DNA of 64,000 nt, taken from contig NC_135553.1 of NCBI RefSeq assembly GCF_964340395.1, forward strand, positions 3,740,001 to 3,804,000, given 5' to 3'. Origin of the DNA: Glandiceps talaboti. Taxonomy: Eukaryota; Hemichordata; Enteropneusta; Spengelidae. Shown here in pieces: positions 36,675 to 48,779 of the stretch (position 1 is its first letter; every line of letters starts with the position of its first letter). A program made the translations under genes and the position numbers. A model generated the notes under the pieces. It had not been told where the DNA came from and did no database searches. It saw nothing but the letters and a program-made list of their open reading frames with translations.

Positions 36675-36763
36675 AATCTCCATCTAGCCATGATAGCATG
36701 ACTGGTCTACTGGCATTCTGTCCAGCGGAGTCAGATGATGGCACTTTACAATGTATAACCTAG
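36675..36763 (+). CDS. Candidate terminal coding exon
   Basis: A pyrimidine-rich acceptor (CTCACTTCTACCTCTTAG ending at 36674) precedes a single open frame of 28 codons plus TAG at 36761-36763. It encodes a Ser-rich start (SPSSHDSMTG) and an acidic stretch (CPAESDDGTLQ). AATAAA at 36798-36803 follows 34 bases after the stop, then a G-rich run, so the layout is that of a last exon with a short 3' UTR. The frame needs one base from the previous exon, while the exon at 17090 would supply two (TG), giving TGA at a direct junction. An unseen exon must therefore lie between them, or this belongs to another gene. It is too short to recognise, and chance is possible. Confidence 0.3.
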
Positions 36764-36797
36764 AGTTAGGGACAATCATATGATGTCACACAAGCTC

Positions 36798-36803
36798 AAT
36801 AAA
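36798..36803 (+). terminator. Poly(A) signal of the candidate terminal exon
   Basis: AATAAA placed 34 bases downstream of the candidate TAG and followed by GGGAGGGAGGGGG. It is meaningful only if the 36675 exon is real, since AATAAA is frequent in AT-rich DNA. Confidence 0.25.
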
Positions 36804-36825
36804 TGAACTTAGGGAGGGAGGGGGT

Positions 36826-37307
36826 CTGGCATCAGTTTATTGCTGAACTACATTTTCACACTTCATAACAAATTTAGAAAACTTTAATTTGAATATGTAT
36901 TCTGTATGTTTACATTGCATTGGTCATAGTGTTGTGGCCGCTACAAATTTCACCATGGTTTACAACATATATAAACGTGTCAGTGTCGCACTTAACATTC
37001 ATTTAGGGGTAGGGGTAAGGTTTTTTATCCTAAATGAACTTTGTTCATTTAAATGTGATCAATTTCTGTCAAAAATGATAATTTGTAGAAATTTTATTTT
37101 ATTTTTATTTTATTTTTCACATGTTTGAAATGTTACATTGCCAAGACATAACTGACTGAAATATTTATGTAAGGTTACCATTTGTACTTTACTAATATGT
37201 ACAACCATGAACACCTTACAAATAGTGAGAGTTTATGCCTTGTACAAAATGCATTGGTGACATAAATTTCGTTCTTTCATCACAAGGAAGGTATCAGTCT
37301 TACTAGT
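36826..37307. other. Non-coding stretch, no gene seen
   Basis: No recognisable feature. Confidence 0.5.
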
Positions 37308-37412
37308 CGCCAGGTAATCTGAATTGTGCATAGAGTGAAGTTATTCATTAGTTGCTATGTCAGTGTAATTTGTGTTACATGTCGTCATTGGTTGCCAGGT
37401 AATCTGAATTGT
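37308..37412. repeat. TGCCAGGTAATCTGAATT repeat, left part
   Basis: Two copies at 37308-37327 and 37391-37412. Further copies follow at 37804 and 37840, beyond the LINE fragment. The retrotransposon thus appears to sit inside an older local tandem repeat. Confidence 0.7.
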
Positions 37413-37790
37413 ATTCTGAATTCATCTTCTGAGTACAAGACAGGCCAATAAAGGTAACATATACATCCCTACAGTTAAAACTGAATGTAGGAAACAGGCA
37501 TTTCACTACAGTGGTGCTGTTCTATGGAACAATCTACCTCTATCCATAAGATCAGCTCCGAACCCATCCATATTTACATGTAAAGTACATCTTAAGAATG
37601 TAGTCTGGTAATGTAATTGGATATCTTTTTAAAGTACACTGTGCCTCTGTAACTTTTTGTCCTAGTTTGTCCTTTTTTTGTTTTTTTTTCTGTGTACGTA
37701 ATCTTGCAACAGGTTCCGTCAGGAGAATTGTGTTTAAGCACTGAAATGGTGTCTGTATATGAAAGATTAATAAATAAATAAATAAATGAA
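37412..37790 (+). mobile_element. 5'-truncated LINE insertion
   Basis: Covers the ORF2 remnant, a 3' UTR with T-rich runs and the AATA/AAAT tail at about 37767-37790. It is bounded on both sides by copies of the TGCCAGGTAATCTGAATT repeat. I could not identify a clear target-site duplication. Confidence 0.75.
37420..37611 (+). pseudogene. Non-LTR retrotransposon: C-terminal end of the ORF2 protein
   Basis: A frame of 63 codons ending in TAA encodes STRQANKGN, YIPTVKTE, HYSGAVLWNNLPLSIR and PSIFTCKVHLK. This string (R-A-x-x-G-N-x-Y-x-P...KTE...F-x-Y-x-G-A-x-LWN-x-LP) is the characteristic C-terminus of reverse-transcriptase polyproteins of CR1/L2/Jockey-type LINEs. All catalytic parts are absent, because the copy is truncated at its 5' end. 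The frame is free of stops, so the insertion may be fairly young. It is followed by about 160 bp of 3' UTR and an (AAAT)n tail. Confidence 0.85.
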
Positions 37791-37803
37791 TATTGCTTGG
37801 ATC

Positions 37804-37858
37804 GTTGCCTGGTAATCTGAATTATATTGCTTGGATCAGTGCCTGGTAATCTGAATTA
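37804..37858. repeat. TGCCTGGTAATCTGAATT repeat, right part
   Basis: Two copies about 36 bp apart with TATATTGCTTGGATC between them, continuing the array interrupted by the LINE. Confidence 0.7.
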
Positions 37859-40800
37859 TGTGATTGTTGTACTTCATTGCACTTGAAACCATGTGACTGA
37901 TTTGTAAGTGACATTGTTTAGAAAATCTCAAAATAGCTAGTAAGAATTGTATGCAAAGTAATACTGTTATATCAAATCCATGCCAACATGCCATATCCTT
38001 TGATGACGTCAAAAGAAATACCTATTGTATGTAGCTTAGAATCCAATCCATAGAATAAATTTCAGTGCATTCCATGTGGATGAGTTGATGAGGAATAAAA
38101 TGAAGGCATCTAGACTAATCAAAGTGTGGTCATGAATTGAAAGCATCACTGACATGTACATAGACTTATTTTTTAAACCGATGAACTGACATAGCATTTC
38201 TAAGGCATTATAATGTGAAACACAAAAGAAATAAATTGCGTCACCCTCTCAAGATGTGATGGTGATACTTGGCATATTCTGCAGTAAAACAGTTTAAAAT
38301 GCCTTTCACTAATATACACTGTATAAAGATATGTACAAGACATGACTATGTCATCAAAATCGAAATACTTAAGTAATTGATCCAAGGATGTGTTGTATGT
38401 AGGACTGTCTATTACCGGTACCACAATGTGAATTAACTCATAATTTACATTTTTATTACACATTAACTTTTAGGAAAACACACTTAAGAATAATTAAAAA
38501 CTGCTAGTAGTTCTAAAGCATGTCTTGCGTGACTGACCAGTGAATTGATAAAAAATGAAATATTTGAACACTGCAAATGAAACCACTGTTGCTAAGTACT
38601 CAAACCATGCACAGCAGATCAAATATTTTCTGCTGATATTCCATGTTTACATACAATTGACAAAAAATAAATGTTACTGTTACATTAGTCTGTTTGTTGG
38701 AATGATTGCAGATGTTTTTCTCTCCTTTCTGAGAAAAGCAGAACAGTAGAAAGGAAGGGACTGCTGAAAATTATCAGTCGGAAGTGAGTCACATGAGACA
38801 TACAGCAAGTAGTTTGTTCCTGTGATGACGTCCTTCTGACGACAAACAGACGCAAAATATCCCTGTAATATTCAGGATACTGTGTCTCCACAAACTTCTA
38901 CCACTGAACTGATCATTTTAGCACAACTGTAGCCAAGAGACTAAATGTGTTGGTGTTTAATCTCAAGAAGTTCTGTAATCTTGAGATAGTAGTACCAGGA
39001 CGTACAGTCTCTGGGTTAGTACAAGTGATGAACAATGATAGCTTGGATGATACAGTAACCACAGTGCTTTTACAAAGATATTAGAGCTATGGCTACAGGA
39101 AGGGTAAATCTGTGTAGCGAAATTTGGCCATATGTATTCAAACATAGTGTAGTAACATTTTATAGTCTCTTAAGTCTACAGGTAGGCTTTACTCAGTATA
39201 CATGATTCAAAACTGAAAAAAAAGTTAATATGTCCAAAATAAAGGAAAAATCGTAGTTTTGAAGCTCAGGTCAAAACTTTATGATTTTCTTGATGCTGTA
39301 AGTTTCAGAGAAACAAAAAAGATTAATATTTTAGCATAGCGTGGTGTGTGACACATTATTATTCTACAGGTGCAGAAACATGCTACGGCATTTTTGACCC
39401 AAACTTGACCTGGTACTTGACTTGATAATAAAACGTTTTATATGAGATGAAAGAAACAATTAAGTCAGATTCTCTTGGGTAGCATTAAATTGACCATGAA
39501 TGTGGCAGTTAAGTTCAGAATATGTGATTGCATACTAGGTGCCCAGAGCAGGTTTCTCTCTTAAAAATCAATGCAGTTGGAGAGTTTATGGTATGTATGA
39601 AACCAAAAGAAACAAACAAACTCTTTTAAGAGTATTTTAGACATAGATATAGACCATTCCTCTAAAGTGAGTAGACTCATATCAGTATGTTGTGGCTTTT
39701 GATGACAACAGGACTGCTTATATGATTTGGATGGCACGTTAAGAGGGATACTAGAGTTTGTTCACTGCTGAAATGCACAGAAGTGTCTGAAAATGAACAC
39801 GTACAGTTCTAGGTTTTGTTTTGCCAAATTATGGATTAGAGAAGAGTGTAAAAAGAATTTTTGAGGCAAATATTTATGGATTATATTATATCATGTCGAA
39901 TTTGAAGTTATCCGAGCATAATTATGTAGGAAATTCATTTTTGTTATTAAAATCTTTGAGGTTTTTTTGTAATATTTGATGTATTGTTTATATAACAACA
40001 TGTCTACTCCTGTACCTTTATGAATAATTCCACTAAGTATGTGTATTGGTGACAATCTTTTTATTAAAGCATATAATGCAATCCAGAATGACTCTTATTG
40101 TTCTCAAAATGAGGACATCCAGTATTGATAAAGAGATGAAAGATGTATGTATTTCATTGGAAAACTGAACTGTTTTGCTGGCTGGTAACAGCCTGTAGAA
40201 TTGCCATTCCCAGGATAAAAAATTAGCAGCTGCTGTGAGGGTACAGACTGACCTTGTTGTCGGGATGGTCTGTGTTGCCATAGTAACCACTATAAAGAGA
40301 ACGCAATAACAATAGTGTGACAAATGTTACTAAACTGAGAGACGATGAGATGCACTTACTGCCTTTTGTGATGATGATTCCATTTTTTCGACAGCGTTTC
40401 ATGATATCCACCAATCAGCACAAATAAACTAGACAAAACTATTGCTGACAGATAGTCAAAATAAATCATTCTATATTTCTTTCATCTCCATATCTACACT
40501 ATTGAATTGAAATATAGTGTCAGTTTTTATTTTATAGTTTCCCTTTGTCATAAACCTGACGTCCCTCCTTATGAATGGTATCTCCCCAGGTGGATACCTC
40601 ATCATAATTTTCCAGCACTTCCTGTGATCAAATTATTAGGATAGTCTGTTGTATTGTTACTATAAAGGACAACCAACCTATGACTTTATTCGGATCATGA
40701 AGAATTTCCAAAAGAGCTGATTTTTTTCTGTATCTGATTAGTGATCCTGAAGGACATTGCAATCTTTCTTTGTCATCGGTGCAAATCATTGGAAGAGAAA

Positions 40801-42314
40801 GGAAGTGTCATTCAGATTTTTAAGGACATATTTCACAATGAAGACTTGGTGATATTTAGGATTTACGCTTGCTGATGAGTTGTGATGCAGTGCAAGTTTT
40901 CAGTACGATTAATGTACTCGCCATTCTAAACATTTTCAAGTCATTAGCTGTTTAGATTTGCTGTAAATTTTGACATTATTACACAACAGCTGAAAGGTGA
41001 GATCAAAGAAGAACGTCAAAGTAACCAGTCTCCATGGCCACAGACAACTGATCTGAATCTTAATGCAATTATTGGCACTTCAAAAAACACTGCTGATCTT
41101 GAGAAAACACGGCTGACTTTGGATACATGTAACTGACACAGAGACATAGCGTGTGAAATATACCTAACAGTTGCACCTGTACTGGCATGGTTCATCTTGG
41201 GGATTGTATCCTTTCAAGTTCTCAGTGAAAAGCACTTCCGTACTACATCAAATTTGAACTCCTACCAGTGTGTAAAATAACGTACATCAGAAAATAGAAA
41301 AAGAAATACACATACAGGACAGGTAAATAAACGTTTTGTGTCAAACTTTAGAGTTATTTTTGATATTCATGCCTTGAACACACACTGTCATTACCATATG
41401 GTGTATATGATATTCAAATATACACATTTTATGACACAGTTTGTCAGTCATAAAAATTATTGTGGACCGTCTAGTACAAATTATTAAATATTTGACCTCG
41501 TATATTGTATTTGTCGAAATCTAGTAAAAGAAATAATCCTAATGGCATACAATCTGAAAATGTGATCGATGCAAAATTAACTTCTATTTTACAAGGTCTA
41601 TTTCATGGATTTTTAAGGACAGCATAGTTTATATAAACTCAAAGATTTCTGAGATATTTAATCGACCACATTTGTAGCGTGATTCAAGGAAAAACGATTT
41701 TTGTGCCAAATCAATAATTTTGATGTATATGAAAATAATGTGCAATTTTTTTTATGGATTTACTGATATTGAGTTTTCTATAGATATTACGGTGATATTT
41801 CATAATATTCTTATCAAAGATTTTGGGAAAATTGATATTTTTCAATGAATATTCTTGTCTTTATTTAATGGTATGTAGAAAGCATCAAATCTTGATCTCA
41901 GCCTCACTGCCTCAGGTGCTCATAGTATATACTGTATATCAACCACAAGGAGGTTATTAGTTAACCACATGATTGGTTTCGTTTGTCGGGACATATTTGC
42001 AGTTCTGTTTGTTGTAACAGGTGGCTCACGTTGTTGAGAAATTACGATCTCTCTTTTCCTGTATAACAACGTACCAGTAAAAAGTATATGTCTGGCTGTA
42101 TACATTTTTATCGTCACTCTTTGCCCATTGTTTCATTTGACATGACTTGATGAATTTAGAAATAGGCAGAAGATGAATATCCATAACATTATAATAAGGA
42201 ATAGTTATAAGTCCTCTCATTTTTTCTTCTTTTTGAATGAATGAATTGTTATCACTAAAATTATACATATTTGTCATCATTCCAAATTTTTTTCATGACT
42301 GAATCGGTTTGAAT
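37859..42314. other. Long non-coding stretch, no firm gene
   Basis: About 4.5 kb of AT-rich sequence. Several short - strand open frames (for example about 38200-38463) contain acceptor-like sequence but no donor partner or recognisable domain. An X-box-like palindrome lies at 40274-40287. Otherwise I see nothing. If the - strand candidate exon at 48780-48976 is real, this is likely part of that gene's introns. Confidence 0.45.
40274..40287. promoter_or_regulatory. RFX X-box-like palindrome
   Basis: GTTGCCATAGTAAC, a close match to the consensus GTTNCCATRGNAAC. Motif evidence only. Confidence 0.35.
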
Positions 42315-42500
42315 GCTATTGTAAACCTAGATATTTTCACTACTACAAAATTTATGATTTTACAGTCTTCAGCTAGTTCTCAAAGACTAATTTTTACTAA
42401 CCACCAGACTGGTACATTGTATTCATGTACAAGAAGGCATTTTAGTCACTATGTATTTTTGTGGTTTTGTTCTTCAGCAAATTATGTGAAAGTGAACATT
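42315..42500 (-). mobile_element. Dispersed repeat family, copy 3
   Basis: On the - strand it reads ACTAAAATGCCTTCTTGTAC, ACCAGTCTGGTGGTTAGTAA, TTAGTCTTTGAGAACTAGCT and GAAGACTGTAAAATC, then AGGTTTAC. It matches the copies at 16855 and 30230. Confidence 0.6.
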
Positions 42501-45500
42501 TCCACTTTTATAGTAGTATGTGTGTGTATGTGTGTCCATACCAATATCTGTTGCAATTCATTCAATTGGCATATAACTATAAATGTTCTCAATAACGGAT
42601 ATAATATTTGCGAATAATTTTAAATTTGCATCATCCATTGCTTTCTAAAATAATACGTCATATAAATATTGAAGAAAACAAGGTGTGAAATATGGAGTTT
42701 TAATTTATAAAATGCAATTTAAAATTGTTAATAGCTGGGCTGTGACACAGAATAATTTGCACAGGTGAATCATTACCGATTGTAATGTCAATTAGTAACT
42801 GATAACGTAATCTCTATGTATAATATCTAATGTCAATTTGTAGTGATCAAATTACATACTAAATTGTTCATCATTGCAGTTAGGTAAAAATAAAAACAAT
42901 TTGTTTCCTGATAACACGACTTTAGAAAATAGGGTAGGTAGGTGGGAGTTTATTTTATTTTATGTTTGTTTGTTTTTTTACTTTGACCCAAAGACAAGAT
43001 ACTCGTTGGTCACACACTTCTGTAACAGTTGATAAGGTGTAAAAGAAGTAAATGAAGACAATTTTGTGATTCAGAAGTAGACAAACACAATATGGAGACT
43101 GTGCTGTTATAGGCAGAAATGAAAGAGTTTCTCTCTGAAATGTGATTTTTTTTAAAAAGTAACCAAATATACTTTAGCATGGTGAAATAGAAGTAGATTG
43201 ACATTTCTGAATCCTTCAGGCTATGAAAGTACATGTAGGAATTGAAAATATCACCAACATGTACACATACACTTACTTTATTTTTAACCGACCCGATGAT
43301 GAAGAAAATGCAAACCTTGATTTGAAAGTAGGAATAATATACACTAGGGAATGGGCTCGATGAGAAAAAATAGAAACAAATTTGTTTTGAAGTCGCCAGT
43401 AAGTTTTCACCACAAAATTTGTGTTTTGTTTAAATATGTTGGCATATTTTCATCCATCACCATCCTTACTTGTTGATATTTCATGAACACTTGATAAGAG
43501 GCAGGAAACCTTGATGAAGAAAGAATGAAATAATAATATTGTCTGAGTGACAGCTAACTGAAGTCAGCATAATGGAAAGTGTGTTTGAAGTCAGTCGACA
43601 GCCTAAAGTGCAGGTCAAGCGTGTTCACTTAAACACAAAAGTTCGTCCACTCAAGCATACTTCTTTTAACACAACAGGAAGTACATATGTCAGTCTCAGA
43701 CGAGCTTCAAACAAATGCTGAAAATTTCTCATTTTCTGAACTCTTTTGCTGATTCAAAGATTTTTTTTTTCACTCAGATATTTTGTACTTCCAGTACAAA
43801 AATTATTTTTTGTATACATTGTATTAACCAAGTTTAATGTTGATATGTTAGTTTTTGCCTATATTTAACCTGCAATGATTTTAATCCCGCCATTTTGGAA
43901 ATGATCGATGTGAATGATAAATGTCTGAAACTTTTAGCAAGCACAAAAATCTGATGTGATAATTTAATGGAAATAATAGATGATATGACTTTTGAACTGA
44001 TCTCCTTGTCTGTCATTAATCTGTGAATCTTTCAAAAACAACTCCAAACATTTATCTCTTAGGTTTTTATGGGAAACGTAATTGAAAGTTACTGGCAGAC
44101 GACTTATGGTTTGCTGTGAAAGGCTTGCTGAAACATATCCATTTGGTATTCTTATTTTGTGGAAGGAAGTGTGTCCTGATTAGCTTAGTATTTATCTGCT
44201 GAGTGTGAGCAATTTGTGTCAATAATCACTGTCTACTTTTGCTAACATGTGATGGAATTAGTCTGTTTAAATTTTAGATCCTTGATTACTCAAAGAGAAA
44301 AAATGGAGCAAATATTATAGCGTAGAATACTTCATTGTTTAAGGAATTTTTACCTACCTTTCCTAAAAAGAATAATTTATTAAAATATGTTCATCTAAAT
44401 ATTGTAAATTTATTTTATATATGGGAATAACACTTTGCATAATAGTAATGTGATTTCAATGAAACGAAACGAGACATTAACTGAAAACAACAACAAAAAT
44501 AAACAAATATTACACGGCAACAAAAAATACTGGAAAAGAATTTTAAATGTAGTCGTAGTACATTGATCTAAATAGTAGCTGAAGCATGTCAGTGAAATGC
44601 TGTCTGATGAAAATTAAAATATTCTACAAATGAAAATTGATGATAAGCAAATTACATGAAACTGTCTGTAGATATTTATTAGAAAAATAACCTGCAACTC
44701 ATCAACCCAGGCATATTTTCTTCACCATCACTATGATTAAAGGCAGAACTGGCCACCCGTGTGGTTGTTGTTACAACCTGGGCATCCTAATCTTGAATAA
44801 TTAATGAATAGTAACAGCTTTTTCAGTATGAGTAACGAACAAGCCCTAGTCTGATCATGTTTTGTCTGTAATTGTGTACACCACGTATAAATATCAACTT
44901 TATGTAACAACACATACATTCCCAAGACATTCACACGTCCACACATACCAAATTTATTACCAAAACCACCAGCTCCTCATTGTTGTCATGGATTTTCTTA
45001 GAGGAATCGCTGCCTTGTTCACTGTACGCATTCAAGTTTAATAACCCACACGAAGGTAGGGGACCTTTTATTCCCCTGTTGTGCCTTTAGCAGAGATTAG
45101 CGTACAAAAATAGATGTTTGGCCAAAACTTGCAGCTCTTCAACCTAAGGTTATCTTTTTATATCACTATCATATCAACTTCATTAACAAATCATCAAAAT
45201 CATCAAAATATAATAAATGCATGAAACCAGAACAGCTGCTCAACTGATACTTGTAATTCACTAACAAACACACTATTTATTTCATGATTAACATGCCATG
45301 GTTTACGAAGAATCAAAATATTGTCAGTGTTACAGAAACAAGAACAATTGTTTAGCTGAGATGCAACTTGTGACTTGTCAACGTAATCTTGATAATAGCA
45401 ATGGCCGCTAAAACAGACTCCGACAGCATTAAAAGTTTAAAGCTGGTAACCTTGTATTACATACTGTAGATAATATGAAACAGGAAATGTAAATCAATGG

Positions 45501-46077
45501 CAGATTTGATGGATTTCCATATCTCTTATAACAATAATTTATGCTATCTTGTTGATGGGTGATAAAGCTTCATTTTCTCATAAAGGCAAATAGAATTATT
45601 GTAAGGTGTCCCTTGATAATTGAATGGCCATAAACTTGATATTCTGAGGGTGAAATCTGATCAGATTGATATTTTTTTGTATCTTGAGTGTATTTCATTT
45701 CTATGTAGATCGGAGTCACGTCTGTATGTTCTGATTCAAGCCTTCCTGCAGTCATTTGTTTCGAAATAACAAGTCCATTGCAAGATTTAAACCATGCTTG
45801 AGGCCCAGTCAACCCAGCTGTGTATTAAATAGGGGACCAAGTTGGATAGGGCTTACTGTACTGAATTCAGTGTTATTACAGAAACTGCAGTGGACTGTGT
45901 ATTCCTCAGAGAGTTGAGGAAATATTATACACATGTTGACTGATTGCAAGGGCAACAGCATAAGTCTGTTTCCTCAAGGGACTGTCAGGGAAACAGTCTG
46001 TATTGGGGTGACCCACTGGAATGAGGGAAACTGACGTATGGTGTTGTACAAGCATGATCAGTGAACATGTGTTTTGT
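42501..46077. other. Long non-coding stretch, no firm gene
   Basis: AT-rich sequence. A - strand open frame at about 45570-45812 translates to a plausible but unrecognised peptide, and its splice phase does not fit the 48780 exon. No repeats with clear ends are seen. Confidence 0.45.
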
Positions 46078-46341
46078 AACACACCTACTACATTCTCATG
46101 TGTTTTGTTAAAACCCTTTCATTCCTAGAGACGACATTGGAATAAATAGAAACTTGATTGTAAGAACATTTACTAAAATTTAAGAATATAACTTCATTGG
46201 GAAGTAATATTTCTTGAATTCTGGTCTAAAATAAAGTTGATCTTTTTCCAAAAATTACAGAGAAACAAGAATTTTTGTTCAAAAATTTTGGTGGGAACGT
46301 TTCTAGTCCTGAAAGGGTTAAACACACCTACTACATTCTCA
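46067..46341. repeat. 32-bp duplication split by a MITE
   Basis: TGTGTTTTGTAACACACCTA plus CTACATTCTCA is duplicated. The second copy is interrupted at its TTAA by the element at 46114-46317 and resumes as AACACACCTACTACATTCTC at 46321. The uninterrupted first copy approximates the empty insertion site. Confidence 0.85.
46114..46317. mobile_element. piggyBac-like MITE, copy 2
   Basis: 204 bp, nearly identical to 14630-14833 (a handful of substitutions), with the same CCCTTTCATTCCTAGAGA start and GAAAGGG end. TTAA lies directly right of it and TTAAAA on the left, where two extra A follow the TTAA. Same length and same orientation as copy 1. Confidence 0.85.
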
Positions 46342-47283
46342 CTCTCTCAGCATACACTGTACATGTTCCGTATGGTTCACACATTGAGAACAGTGACGAT
46401 AGTGCAGAAAACAACACAGGGGTATGGTAAACTGTACTTCTTTAATAACCTCCAAATGTGTTCATTCTGAATCCTCTTCTGGTACAAGGGTGGCAAATTT
46501 GTTTTCAGAAATATGTATGCATGTGTGCATGATGTCATCAGTCAACAGTTGGTAATGCTTTTGCCCACAGCACTAGCAACTGTAGACCAGAAAATTTTAT
46601 TTGCAGTTAACAGCACAAAAACTCTACATACCATGTGACCACATATTGACGAATCACAACACAGGGAATGTAGTAGGTCTGTTACAAAAAGGGTTATTGT
46701 CCTCTAATACCAGTCCATGACAGAGCCTTAGTGGTAATAAGAAAGTGCTTTCAGCACAGTGTGAGAAAAATTGCCATACATTTTTTTACAATATTATAAA
46801 TTTGCTATAACAACCTATTATAAACCAAGAATAATACTATGTACTCATGATAGAAAAAACTGATAGAACTGTTTTCATTTTGACAGTAACTGGAAGGAAA
46901 GACAGGTAGAAATGAGTTTTCCACACATTTTTACAGGAGCTATGCAAGGACTAGCTGTTTTAATTTGGAATGTTAATATATTTCATTTATCTATACTATT
47001 AAAATGAATAATGTAAATTGTTAAGAGAATACCACTGATATCATAATGAAAAAAAAAGAATCGTGATGAAGTGCTTATTTCATTAATATTTCTGACATTT
47101 AAAGAGTGTCAGATAATCGCCCACAGAATATGGAATTTAGGAGACAAAATCTGGTCATTTGACTTTTGTAGGTCAATCACTACATAACATAACATAACAT
47201 GAATAGTTGATGATTTCATGAAAAATTAATGGTACAGGAGTTTTTACTGACCTACTCAGAAGTACTCAGAAGAGAATATTTTT
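46342..47283. other. Non-coding stretch, no gene seen
   Basis: No exon is supported. A short CATAA repeat lies at about 47184-47200. Confidence 0.5.
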
Positions 47284-47436
47284 ATATATAATACCACAAA
47301 ATCAGTGTTAGTTTGACGTCATGCGAAGTATTTTTCGCAGACTATTACAAATCGAGCCGGTAGGCGAGAATTTGTAGTTCGCGAAAAATACAAGGCATGA
47401 CGTCAAACTAACACTGATTTTGTGGGATTATATATT
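47284..47436. mobile_element. Foldback element with CRE palindromes in both arms
   Basis: Arms of about 65 bp (CCACAAAATCAGTGTTAGTT, TGACGTCATGC, GTATTTTTCGC, ATTACAAAT) pair around an unpaired centre of about 18 bases rich in CpG (TCGAGCCGGTAGGCGAGA). The pairing extends into flanking TATATAAT. Each arm carries the full CRE palindrome TGACGTCA. It is CpG-rich compared with the surroundings, which suggests either youth or lack of methylation. Confidence 0.75.
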
Positions 47437-47499
47437 TATCACATAATAATGTTTTTTAAAATATTTTTTCAAAACTTTTGGATCAAATTTTATGAAAAC

Positions 47500-48040
47500 T
47501 GCAAGGGACTTATTTTTCATTGCATAGCAAAACACTGCGTTCGATGGCTATGTAAATTATGAAGTTGCGCACGTGAGCTGTTGTGTGGTCAAGCTAGGTA
47601 CACGTACAAACTGTGCCGCGGTTCGCGATCAAAGTTATCTATTATAGCCTTGAGACGTACGTGTCATATCAAATGTAGTTTCGAAATGTAGGTAAACATT
47701 GTCTGAATGCAACTTTTGTTCCGTCATTTTTATTTTATTTGCTCGGAATGTGTAAGTTCGAAGCGCAGAGTTCAACGTTAAATCTGAAGTAAGCTTACCG
47801 TTGATCCATAAATATTGCCATAATCTACATGATTTTTCAATAAAATATATCAAATCTAATAAATACAAATAAAGGAACCTCTACGCATAAAACTCATGCC
47901 GCCCAATGATGTATGTAATGTGTGTATTTACGTTTTGAAAGTACATTATTGTTATGATAACTTGATGGTAGCGTGAGCGAAAAACATTCCGGTAGAACAG
48001 GGATGATATGCTCTGAAATCACCCCCTGTTTGACGTCACA
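47500..48040. promoter_or_regulatory. CpG-enriched patch, function unknown
   Basis: About 18 CpG occur between 47538 and 47803 (including CCGCGG, TCGCGA, GCGCACGTG), against almost none in neighbouring kilobases. It continues to a TTTGACGTCA site near 48030. On the - strand an ATG followed by a donor-like CAACG|GTAAGC lies near 47798-47808. It may be an unmethylated regulatory region or the body of a transposon whose end is the 47284 foldback. I cannot decide. Confidence 0.35.
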
Positions 48041-48141
48041 CAGTAGAAGATATGCATGTATTTATGTGATAATGACTGTTAACACAGGGATGTCATTATC
48101 AGGGCAGTGAATGTCCATATTCTTTAACATGAAAAATTGAT

Positions 48142-48193
48142 ATGCAAATGTTGTAATCTTTATGTAAAATATGCAAATAATTAATATGCAAAT
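48142..48193. promoter_or_regulatory. Three POU octamers in a short tandem repeat
   Basis: ATGCAAAT occurs at 48142-48149, 48171-48178 and 48186-48193, within two copies of a segment TATGCAAATGTTGTAATCTT plus TATGTAAAATAT. POU factors bind this octamer. The repetition may alone explain the cluster. Confidence 0.3.
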
Positions 48194-48779
48194 GTTGTAA
48201 TCTTTATGTAAAATATACAATAAATAGGTCAATAAATTTATAGGAAATTTTGTCAGTTCTACCATTTTCTCCTTCTCTGTTTCCTAGTTCCCCTATTACA
48301 GAGATTTTTACAAATGTATATAGTAAATTTGTGCAAGTGCTAACATTATTCCTACTGTTACTGGTATCCTGGTTTTTTCAGGTGCAAATAGCTTTTAAAC
48401 CATGTAATTTGAGCTTTATTTTTTGTTTTTCCACATAGCATAAATTTTGACAATAACTAACTTGAAATGACTTGTATGTGACAGTATACTGTTGTTTACA
48501 GATTTGACATCAACAATGTACTTGCTCTTCTATTTTCTGCAACTTTTACATGTTACGAAATTATTACATGGGAAAATTTTATGAAATTCTAAATTAAAAA
48601 ATTTATCATTGTCAATTGTGATGCAACTTGGAAATGAAATTTGATCATAAATGTTGGTATATAAACTCTGCACAATTACAAAATCCTACTGTCCTTACAT
48701 GTACCTACCATCCTATCTGCAAGCTAACACTGACAGCATATGTTTGAAGTATTATATTACTAACAGCTGTAAAATCTAC
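48194..48779. other. Possible first intron of the - strand gene
   Basis: No exon-like sequence. It begins (on the - strand) with the donor GTAGAT of the 48780-48976 candidate exon. Confidence 0.35.

Noticed and set aside
45570-45812. - strand frame as the second exon of the 48976 gene
   Set aside because: Its acceptor leaves the wrong phase for the two bases supplied by the 48780 donor.
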